Assembly (NCBI GenBank): GCA_024195265.1
Contig: JAJLRJ010000006.1
Span: 21,676,023-21,740,022 of the forward strand
Length of the DNA stretch: 64,000 bases
Reading direction: 5' to 3'
Origin: Dendrophyllia cribrosa
Taxonomy: Eukaryota > Cnidaria > Anthozoa > Scleractinia > Dendrophylliidae
The notes beneath the pieces are model-generated. The model made no database searches. It saw only the letters and a program-made list of their open reading frames with translations, and was not told the origin of the DNA. A program made the translations under genes and the position numbers. Below, in pieces: positions 59,301 to 64,000 of this stretch. Within the stretch, counting starts at the first letter, position 1. Each line of letters opens with the position of its first letter.

Positions 59301-62300
59301 ACCCAAATGACGTCATTATTCGTTGCCATGGCAACGCGAAAACAGACCATTTGAGGCTACACGGTGAAAGTTTTTATTTTCGATATATTTTTGTTTTATT
59401 TGCAAGAGAAACATTTTAACAATTTTTTTTAAAAATTCTGTACATAGAGTTCAGAGCTACCTTAAATTTATGTAAAAATGACATATCTCTGAATCCCATG
59501 AACAGATTTTTTTCAAAATTGGTACAAATGTTTGTTATGTTTATAAGACAAAAGTTATTAGCCTCAAAAGGTTGAAAATGGGGTCTTTTTGGCCTCTTTT
59601 GTTGTTGCCATGGTAACAAATTTTGATGTCGTAGCCACCTAAATTTGTTCATTGGTTAAGTGTTAACAAACCTGTACTAAACGTTTTCTCTTAACTTTAC
59701 TGGTGTAGCTGTGATTGAATATCATACATGTATCATGATGGGAATGTTTAAACTATTAGGAGCCACCTTAAGTCATTACAACACGAAAATGAATAAATGA
59801 GGTATTGATTGCAATGCTAGAGTTGCTAAGTTGATGTAATAAGAATAAATCCAATTGGAAGAAAATTGAGGAAAATTGATGAACATTGATCATGTTAAAA
59901 AAGTCACAAAATTTCCCCTCATCCATTGGTCATTGATTTCCAATATTAACCGATTGATTGGCATTGATTTTCATTGATTATTGATTTCATTGATTGATCA
60001 GGCCTAGGATTCAACTCTTCACATATTAATGAGTTAAAAATGGCTTATTGTTAACACTTACAGTATTTCCTTGACAAAACAGCAAGAAAGCTGATTTGAA
60101 CTTTTTTAGATCGTCATCTGTTTCTCCAAATGTGATGTCGGCAAGAGAAACATCACCAGGTTTAACCTGAAATAAGAAACCAACCATAAATTGAAATGAG
60201 CAACATAATTTGTTTGCCACCCAGCCATTCCTTGTAACTTTTTACAGTTTTTGAAAGCTAAATAAATTTCTTTGAGAATATTCAACAAATCAGACTAATA
60301 TATACAATTAATTTTTGCAATCTATTTTTTTTATTATTGGTACATTGTAGCTTATTGTGTGATTTATGCTAATGTAGAAAAATGTAAACAATGAACATAG
60401 ATTCCCCTGTTAGGAGGTCCAACTGTAGAAAGAGAGGTCTAACTGTACAGAGAGAGGTTCAAGTGTATAAAGAGAGGTCCAACTGTGAGAGATAGGTCCA
60501 ACTGTATAGAGAGAGAGGTCCAACTGTATAGAGAGAGAGGTCCAACTGTATAGAGAGAGAGGTCCAACTGTATAGAGAGAGAGAGAGAGAGATAGGTCCA
60601 ACTGTATATATAGAGAGAGAGGTCCAACTGTATAGAGAGAGGTCCAACTGTATAGAGAGAGGTCCAACCGTATATAGAGAGATCCAACTGTATAGAAAGA
60701 GGTCCAACTGTATAGAGAGAGGTCCAACTGTATATAGAGAGGTCCAACTGTGAGAGATAGGTCCAACTGTATAGAGAGATAGGCCCAACTGTATAGAGAG
60801 AGGTCCAACTGTATAGAGAGATAGGCCCAACTGTGAGAGATAGGTCCAACTGTATAGAGAGAGAGAAGTCCAACTGTATAGAGAGAGGTCCAACTGTATA
60901 GAGAGAGGTCCAACTGTATAGAGAGAGGTCCAACTGTATAGAGAGAGGTCCAACTGTATATAGAAAGGTCCAACTGTATAGAGAGAGGTCCAGCTGTATA
61001 GAGAGAGGTCCAACTGTATATAGAAAGGTCCAACTGTATAGAGAGAGGTCCAACTGTATAGAGAGAGGTCCAACTGTATAGAGAGAGAGGTCCAACTGTA
61101 TAGAGAGAGGTCCAACTGTATATAGAAAGGTCCAACTGTATATAGAAAGGTCCAACTGTATAGGGAGAGAGGTCCAACTGTATAGGGAGAGAGGTCCAAC
61201 TGTATATATAGAGAGGTCCAACTGTATATATAGAGAGGTCCAACTGTATATAGAGAGAGGTCCAACTGTATAGAGAGAGGTCCAACTGTATAGAGAGAGG
61301 TCCAACTGTATATAGAGAAGTCCAACTGTATAGAAAGAGGTCCAACTGTATATAGAGAGGTCCAACTGTGAGAGATAGAAAGGTCCAAATGTATATAGAA
61401 AGGTCCAAATGTGTATAGAGAGGTCCAACTGTATATAGAAAGGTCCAACTGTATATTGAGAGGTCCAACTGTATAGAGAGAGGTCCAACTGTATAGAGAG
61501 AGGTCCAACTGTATAGAGAGAGAGGTCCAACTGTATAGAGAGAGGTCCAACTGTATATAGAAAGGTCCAACTGTATAGAGAGAGGTCCAACTGTATAGAG
61601 AGAGGTCCAACTGTATAGAGAGAGGTCCAACTGTATAGAGAGAGAGGTCCAACTGTATAGAGAGAGAGGTCCAACTGTATATATAGAGAGGTCCAACTGT
61701 ATATAGAGAGAGGTCCAACTGTATAGAGAGAGGTCCAACTGTATAGAGAGAGGTCCAACTGTATATAGAGAAGTCCAACTGTATAGAAAGAGGTCCAACT
61801 GTATATAGAGAGGTCCAACTGTGAGAGATAGAAAGGTCCAAATGTATATAGAAAGGTCCAAATGTGTATAGAAAGGTCCAACTGTATACAGAAAGGTCCA
61901 ACTGTATATTGAGAGGTCCAAAAAGAGAGAGGTCCAAATGTATTATGGGGAGCAGGGGTGGCACAGTGGTGAGAGAACTCGCCTCCCACCAATGTAGCCC
62001 GGGTTCGATTCCCGGCCCAGCGTCATATGTGGGTTGAGTTTGTTGTTGGTTCTCTCCTTTCTTCGAGAGGTTTTTCTCTGGGTACTCCAGTTTTCCCCTC
62101 TCCTCAAAAACCAACACTTCCAAATTCTAATTAGATCTGGAAAGTGTCCACAATTAGCACTCGCGTGCTAAATACTTTGATTTGTATAGAGAGAGGTCCA
62201 ACTGTACAATAGAGAGGTCCAACTGTATATAGAGAGGTCCAAATGTATATAGAGATGTCCAACTGTATTTCAGTATTAACATTGTCAGATCAAAGGTTAA

Positions 62301-62776
62301 AGCCTACACAACAAGAGCACAAGGTGATAGGTATTATGAATAATTATAATAAAGAAATCAGAGCAATGCTTTGCTTGTAAGGAAAATAAAAGCCAGAAAA
62401 AAATTTATGCAGTTCATTGTATTTTCTGCCATCCCATTACACAAAAACAAATGTCAAGCAACTTTAAATTTACATGAATCAGTGACTACCAATACCACCA
62501 TTAGTCTTGTCACATAAGGTTATGAAGCTTGAAATAGAAATAACTGCATTTATACAGAGTGCAAAACAATGCAGACACCTACATTAGTTAACAGGTGATC
62601 CACAATGCACAACATATCAAGTCTATTTTCAATGTGCTGTTTATTTCACTCAAGATCCAACAATTAATAGGCAAGCCTGCTGCATTTAGCATTTTAATGC
62701 CTGATAATAAGATGTTATGAAAGAATGTTGTTTACCCACCTTTGATGAGTGTAACCTTGAAGTGTCAAACTCTTCA
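32222..62776 (-). CDS. NUP133: Nucleoporin Nup133, C-terminal helical half, 24 exons
   Basis: Nup133 is the membrane-distal end of the Y-shaped Nup107-160 scaffold of the nuclear pore and also acts at kinetochores. Exons (5' to 3'): 62776-62740, 60166-60062, 57226-57091, 46866-46769, 46231-46125, 45551-45449, 45116-44997, 44537-44435, 44361-44318, 43957-43902, 43709-43682, 43567-43485, 43398-43316, 43113-42989, 41340-41301, 38247-38129, 38051-37992, 37915-37849, 37323-37262, 34424-34368, 34114-34034, 33876-33806, 32951-32866, 32376-32222. Every junction keeps frame and the sum is 674 residues plus stop. Diagnostic family motifs include [66 protein letters not shown] and [10 protein letters not shown]. 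The human protein has 1156 residues, so the beta-propeller lies right of the window. A 10.2-kb intron (57090-46867) is filled with transposons. Confidence 0.95.
32866..32951 (-). CDS. NUP133: Nup133 exon
   Basis: Encodes [20 protein letters not shown] and TVELAYNQ. Confidence 0.93.
33806..33876 (-). CDS. NUP133: Nup133 exon
   Basis: Encodes [20 protein letters not shown] and LRD; too short for most reading-frame scans but flanked by good splice sites (caatag| and |gtaaga). Confidence 0.92.
34034..34114 (-). CDS. NUP133: Nup133 exon
   Basis: Encodes [15 protein letters not shown] in a 27-codon phase-0 exon. Confidence 0.95.
34368..34424 (-). CDS. NUP133: Nup133 exon
   Basis: Encodes [19 protein letters not shown], phase 0 both sides. 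Confidence 0.9.
35636..36004. mobile_element. Nested MITE with ACACCGGCGTATA ends
   Basis: Left AAACACCGGCGTATATCA and right TTATACGCCGGTGTATAAA are inverted. A related single end (CCGTATAAGCCACACCTTTT, then GGTGATATAAGTTGACCAGA) is found at 55580-55690. Confidence 0.65.
36168..36237 (-). repeat. tRNA-derived SINE head, minus strand
   Basis: Minus strand reads GGCCTTGTGGGCTAAGGCG (A-box-like) and GTCCTGGGTTCAATTTAC (B-box-like) at tRNA spacing, but the acceptor stem does not pair. A SINE remnant rather than a tRNA gene. Confidence 0.55.
37262..37323 (-). CDS. NUP133: Nup133 exon
   Basis: Encodes [20 protein letters not shown] after its shared first codon. Confidence 0.92.
37645..37757. repeat. 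Hairpin MITE in Nup133 intron
   Basis: CCTGCACAACAGGTGCT pairs with AGCGCTTGTTGTGCAGG; the loop is rich in GCTCACGC/GCTCGCGC. Confidence 0.7.
37849..37915 (-). CDS. NUP133: Nup133 exon with GC donor
   Basis: Encodes [20 protein letters not shown] and LE. It ends GGAAG|gcaagt, a GC-AG intron: no GT donor nearby keeps the conserved continuation [17 protein letters not shown]. Confidence 0.88.
37992..38051 (-). CDS. NUP133: Nup133 exon
   Basis: Encodes [20 protein letters not shown], in phase 0 on both sides. Confidence 0.93.
38129..38247 (-). CDS. NUP133: Nup133 exon
   Basis: Encodes [20 protein letters not shown] and TKSFYQ. Confidence 0.95.
39030..40130 (+). repeat. 54-bp minisatellite, about 20 copies
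   Basis: The unit contains GTGCTTATATCCAGTGAAAA, TGGGCCCGATATAA and GCATAAGAGCAAGTATAACA. Differences among units are single-base (ATAAGC/ATAAAC, AGCATA/AGTATA). Because 54 is a multiple of three, long open frames appear on both strands; they are not genes. Confidence 0.95.
40168..40405 (+). repeat. TATGCT/TATGCC/TCCGCC hexamer repeat, left block
   Basis: Degenerate 6-bp and 12-bp units (GCCTATGCTTATGCTTCC type). It continues after the SINE at 40688-40945, so the SINE split one block. Confidence 0.85.
40414..40688 (+). mobile_element. tRNA-headed SINE, copy 1
   Basis: The 5' head has GTAGTGGTGAGAGCACTCG (A box) and GGGTTCGATCTTCGG (B box). The body contains GTGGGTTGAGTTTATTGTTG and GGGTACTCCGGTTTTCCCC; the tail is (ATTT)n. 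The body motif may correspond to a conserved eumetazoan SINE core domain; that match is from memory and unverified. Confidence 0.85.
40688..40945 (+). repeat. TATGCT/TCCGCC hexamer repeat, right block
   Basis: Same degenerate units as 40168-40405. Confidence 0.85.
41301..41340 (-). CDS. NUP133: Nup133 short exon (40 bp)
   Basis: Encodes [13 protein letters not shown], a signature of the family, between cttcag| and |gtactt. Confidence 0.93.
41570..42868. mobile_element. TIR element with internal 110-bp repeats
   Basis: Left AAGCCCTGGCCAAACGG and right CCGTTTACCAGGGCTT are inverted. Inside, a unit of about 110 bp (TTGTCCTGCGCGGTCATACT, then TGACCGTTTGTGTTGACTT) recurs at 41690, 42490, 42590 and 42700. 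A MITE (41853-42188) is nested. Confidence 0.65.
41853..42188. mobile_element. TTAA-bounded MITE, AGGRGCTATGTCA family, copy 2
   Basis: TTAA at 41849-41852 and 42189-42192; right end CTGACACAGCCCCT and interior CATCCTGGCCATCCGCAGCC match the copy at 30783-31164. Confidence 0.75.
42989..43113 (-). CDS. NUP133: Nup133 exon
   Basis: Encodes [20 protein letters not shown] and [11 protein letters not shown]. Confidence 0.95.
43316..43398 (-). CDS. NUP133: Nup133 exon
   Basis: Encodes [20 protein letters not shown] after a short CPGKES segment. Confidence 0.93.
43485..43567 (-). CDS. NUP133: Nup133 exon
   Basis: Encodes [20 protein letters not shown] and VNQLQSL, the conserved D-x-LLDGY block. 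Confidence 0.93.
43682..43709 (-). CDS. NUP133: Nup133 micro-exon (28 bp)
   Basis: Encodes CQIFDRHQQ between ttccag| and |gtatga; needed to connect its neighbours in frame. Confidence 0.75.
43902..43957 (-). CDS. NUP133: Nup133 exon (56 bp)
   Basis: Encodes [18 protein letters not shown]. The donor (AA|gtctgt) is weak but is the only one giving the phase required by the next exon. Confidence 0.7.
44318..44361 (-). CDS. NUP133: Nup133 short exon (44 bp)
   Basis: Encodes [15 protein letters not shown], matching the conserved WTATxGPxGIR motif once joined to the preceding exon. Confidence 0.9.
44435..44537 (-). CDS. NUP133: Nup133 exon
   Basis: Encodes [20 protein letters not shown] and LVSWT. 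Confidence 0.93.
44997..45116 (-). CDS. NUP133: Nup133 exon
   Basis: Encodes [20 protein letters not shown] and [12 protein letters not shown]; phase 0 on both sides. Confidence 0.95.
45228..45319. mobile_element. Short TTAA-bounded MITE (GCCTGGTTTTCAC)
   Basis: GCCTGGTTTTCACTAGTGAC at left and TATAATCCAGGCT at right, bounded by TTAA; the interior is AAGCATAAGC repeats. Confidence 0.7.
45449..45551 (-). CDS. NUP133: Nup133 exon
   Basis: Encodes [20 protein letters not shown] and [10 protein letters not shown]. Confidence 0.93.
46125..46231 (-). CDS. NUP133: Nup133 exon
   Basis: Encodes [20 protein letters not shown] and [15 protein letters not shown]. The upstream intron carries a duplication that repeats acceptor-like sequence. 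Confidence 0.9.
46227..46370 (-). repeat. Intronic tandem duplication beside a Nup133 acceptor
   Basis: Two units of about 70 bp share AACATTTGTAGCTACATCAT and AAGCTGT. On the minus strand each unit boundary supplies another cagCTTnTA-like acceptor (near 46298 and 46368) upstream of the real one at 46232. Confidence 0.75.
46769..46866 (-). CDS. NUP133: Nup133 exon
   Basis: Encodes [20 protein letters not shown], almost unchanged from vertebrates. It follows the 10.2-kb intron. Confidence 0.95.
47233..47413. mobile_element. Perfectly paired TTAA-bounded foldback MITE
   Basis: GGCTGGTTTTCACTAGCGCA pairs with TGCGCTAGTGAAAACCAGCC, and the arms stay identical for about 75 bp, ending at a short loop near 47320. 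TTAA on both sides. Lack of arm divergence suggests recent insertion. Confidence 0.88.
47760..48065 (+). repeat. TATA-bearing repeat, second copy
   Basis: See the relative at 19790-20040; here GGTATAAATAGG, then CCCATATCTTATATAGC and TAGGAATATATAACTATC. Confidence 0.45.
49227..49350. mobile_element. Hairpin MITE (CTGGGCCGGGTTGT ends)
   Basis: CTGGGCCGGGTTGT and ACAACTCCGCCCAG are inverted; inside, GATTAGCGCTAATCCAGG pairs with CCAGGATTAGTGCTAATC. Confidence 0.8.
50247..51304 (+). mobile_element. Mariner/Tc1-type element relic
   Basis: TIRs CAGGGTGTCCCAAAAGTTCG and CGAACTTTTGGGACACCCTG flanked by TA; 1058 bp, within the size range for the superfamily but internally deleted. Confidence 0.92.
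50600..51170 (+). pseudogene. Mariner/Tc1-type transposase, defective
   Basis: The first part reads [20 protein letters not shown] (helix-turn-helix with GRPK hook). After a stop the frame shifts and the catalytic part reads [20 protein letters not shown] and [21 protein letters not shown] of QDVAP and E of PIENLW are 37 residues apart as I count. The segment with the first catalytic Asp is missing, so it cannot be active. Confidence 0.85.
53202..54813. mobile_element. 1.6-kb TTAA-bounded near-complete palindrome (GGTGGC family, copy 2)
   Basis: GGTGGCTCGACTGGGTTTTT pairs with AAAAACCCAGTCGAGCCACC; arms of about 760 bp diverge only slightly, with a loop near 54010-54110. TTAA at 53198-53201 and 54814-54817. 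The 65-residue frames at 53494 (+) and 54324 (-) are the same sequence in the two arms. Confidence 0.88.
56249..56506 (+). CDS. Possible exon of a gene nested in the Nup133 intron
   Basis: Frame from ATG at 56249 reads [20 protein letters not shown], later [20 protein letters not shown] and [13 protein letters not shown], with coding-like composition to a possible donor AAAG|gttaga at 56506. About 160 bp upstream lies a perfect CRE, TGACGTCA (near 56083). No family recognised and no second exon found; could also be an old retrogene or chance. Confidence 0.3.
57091..57226 (-). CDS. NUP133: Nup133 exon
   Basis: Encodes [11 protein letters not shown] and [18 protein letters not shown], one of the best conserved Nup133 blocks. 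Confidence 0.95.
57357..57432 (+). repeat. 38-bp tandem duplication
   Basis: ACATGTGACTGAAAAAACGT occurs twice, 38 bp apart, each preceded by CAACTTACTATA. Confidence 0.85.
58326..58370 (+). repeat. Truncated tRNA-like SINE head
   Basis: GTGGCTGAGTGGTTAACACA resembles the A-box half of a tRNA; the sequence breaks off before a B box. Confidence 0.5.
59183..59767. mobile_element. TTAA-bounded MITE, GGTGGC family, copy 3
   Basis: GGTGGCTCCATATTG at left and TTAGGAGCCACC at right; TTAA at 59179-59182 and 59768-59771. Confidence 0.75.
60062..60166 (-). CDS. NUP133: Nup133 exon
   Basis: Encodes [20 protein letters not shown] and then [12 protein letters not shown], the start of the helical domain. 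Confidence 0.9.
60409..61930 (-). repeat. GGTCCAACTGTATAGAGAGA minisatellite, about 70 copies
   Basis: Units of 18-24 bp vary in the length of the TA and GA runs after the core GGTCCAACTGTATAGAGA. A higher-order duplication is visible: blocks at about 61200-61440 and 61680-61920 match in unit order. It lies in a Nup133 intron. The unit has no stop codon on the minus strand, giving three overlapping 500-residue frames that are not genes. Confidence 0.95.
61953..62182 (+). mobile_element. tRNA-headed SINE, copy 2
   Basis: CACAGTGGTGAGAGAACTCG (A box) and GGGTTCGATTCCCGG (B box), then the same body as copy 1 (GTGGGTTGAGTTTGTTGTTG). It is inserted in the GGTCCAACTG minisatellite, which resumes at 62183-62265. 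Confidence 0.85.
62183..62265 (-). repeat. GGTCCAACTG minisatellite, right remnant
   Basis: Four units continuing the array after the SINE. Confidence 0.85.
62740..62776 (-). CDS. NUP133: Nup133 exon (first in window)
   Basis: 37 bp encoding [12 protein letters not shown] between aatag| and |gtgggt. Short and weakly conserved, but phase fits the next exon. Confidence 0.6.
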
Positions 62777-63082
62777 CTATTATAAAAGAATGTTTAATAT
62801 AATAGTAAGTTAGGATGGAAACGAAACAATTAGCCCTACAAACTTTCGGGTCTTTCAAATTATTCGCATCCTTGGAGGCAGTGTTTATAAATACTTCAAA
62901 TTACTTTCAAATAATATGGTTTGGGTTACAAACCTTCCCTGAGTCAGTAATTATGATGTTGTAATATACAGTCTTTGCCTTTGTTTAATGTGGAAATATT
63001 TGTCAGGAAGCTAATGCGATGCTTTGCATGAGTTAATTCAGTTTTGAGAGAAAAGTGACAAATTTATTCTTCAAATAGCATA

Positions 63083-63478
63083 CAGTGGAACCTCTCCTTT
63101 GGGACACCTCTATTCAGGAGACACCTCCATTCAAGGGACACAAAATTTGGTCCTGGAAAAATACATTTTCATTATATAATCTTTGTATCCGTTACCTCTA
63201 TTGAAGGGACACCTCTATTCAGGGGAAAGGGACACTTTTTCTGGGCCCGAAGCCCGGTTTTAACCTCCATTCAGGGGACACCTTAACCACTCAAAACATG
63301 ACTGAACAAAACAGGACTCCATTCAGGGGACACCTCTATTCAGGGGACACCTCCATTCAGGGGACACCTCCATTCAGGGGACACCTCTATTCAGGGGACA
63401 TCTCTATTCAGGGGACACCTCCATTCAGGGGACACTTGCTCTTGTCTCAAGGGTGTCCCCTAAATGGAGGTTCCACTG
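63083..63478. mobile_element. TA-flanked pogo-like MITE with internal 17-bp repeat
   Basis: TIRs CAGTGGAACCTC and GAGGTTCCACTG flanked by TA. The interior is mostly copies of ATTCAGGGGACACCTCC. A short plus-strand frame across the repeat is not a gene. Confidence 0.9.
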
Positions 63479-63794
63479 TAGTTTTTGTCAAACCCTTTAA
63501 TAGCTAGGTCAATACTAGTCAGCTTTGTCACATCAACATGGTTGCTCCATTAATAATAACTATTACAATAATCATTTCCTCAAATATGATTGATTCGTAA
63601 ACCTCAGTCTGTATTTTCCTCTAATTTAATTGCAAAAGTATAATCAGGCAATCTAATCAGACAGTTTCATGAGCCAATCGCATTTAGAGCTTAAGGCTAA
63701 ATGAACCAATCACATTATTTTATAAAATCTCTATATGGCAATCGTTTTTCTGCATAATTCAATGCCAGTTTCGCAGTGATGAAATTAATTAAGT

Positions 63795-64000
63795 AATGAT
63801 CGCATAAGAAGGATAGCGCTGAACGGCAATGCATGATGGAATGTCAACTTTTTTCATTGTTTCAACTAGTGATGTCATTGGCTTAGACTCAAAAACCGCT
63901 AAAAAGTTAAGGTTCGAGGTGCATTTGGTCTAATTTTTTTAAGGTTTCAAATAATTTGAGACCCAATCGCACAACATGCAATTTTTAAAAGATATTGTAT
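63795..64000 (+). repeat. Dispersed repeat, copy cut by window end
   Basis: Matches 27445-27650 nearly base for base, in the same orientation; may be the end of another tyrosine-recombinase element continuing to the right. Confidence 0.8.

Noticed and set aside
60410..62123. Three overlapping minus-strand reading frames of 503-554 residues
   Set aside because: They translate the GGTCCAACTG minisatellite in all three frames; absence of stops follows from unit sequence, and the peptides are pure repeats without a domain.
63083..63478. CRISPR-like array of short repeats
   Set aside because: The 17-bp units are contiguous without unique spacers and lie between TA-flanked TIRs in an animal genome.

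Overview
The window is eukaryotic: intron-rich metazoan genes with GT-AG introns sit in a dense bed of non-autonomous DNA transposons, SINEs and minisatellites. The gene content (kindlin, an ATF3-like bZIP factor, the nucleoporin Nup133) and the style of repeats (TTAA-bounded MITEs, tyrosine-recombinase and Penelope-type fragments, tRNA-headed SINEs) suggest an early-branching animal. My best guess is an anthozoan cnidarian such as a coral or sea anemone. That is inference; no sequence search was possible.

Three genes can be read exon by exon. (1) Kindlin (FERMT family), minus strand: its first two coding exons lie at 3413-3545 and 2437-3079, and the rest lies left of the window. A possible divergent first exon starts at 3755 on the plus strand, about 210 bp away. 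(2) An ATF3-like bZIP gene, plus strand: four phase-0 exons between 15085 and 21190 give a complete 157-residue protein with NxxAAxxCR basic region and five heptad leucines. (3) Nup133, minus strand: 24 exons between 62776 and 32222 give the C-terminal 674 residues (helical half) up to the stop codon. All phases join, one intron is GC-AG, and one exon is only 28 bp. The N-terminal beta-propeller exons lie right of the window.

Layout. 1-2436: kindlin intron with a small MITE. 2437-3545: kindlin exons. 3546-3965: likely shared promoter and a candidate exon. 4465-12100: a pile of nested inverted-repeat elements, several with target-site duplications. 12300-12590: decayed GIY-YIG fragment. 13624-14032: TTAA-flanked MITE. 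15085-21190: ATF3-like gene with MITEs in its introns. 22470-25821: hexamer repeat and a 3.2-kb long-TIR element with 9-bp duplication. 26101-29826: broken tyrosine-recombinase element carrying several later insertions. 30088-31200: three TTAA-sharing MITEs in a row. 32222-62776: Nup133, whose introns hold a pogo-like element, a 54-bp minisatellite, tRNA-headed SINEs, a mariner relic, a 1.6-kb near-perfect inverted repeat, and a 1.5-kb GGTCCAACTGTATAGAGAGA minisatellite. 63083-63478: TA-flanked MITE; the window ends inside a dispersed repeat.

The genes are functionally unrelated: integrin activation, stress-type transcription control and nuclear pore scaffold. The most informative biology is in the mobile DNA: insertion order can be read because one arm of an inverted repeat often preserves the empty site of an insertion in the other arm, and at least nine elements share TTAA at their ends although their interiors are unrelated.
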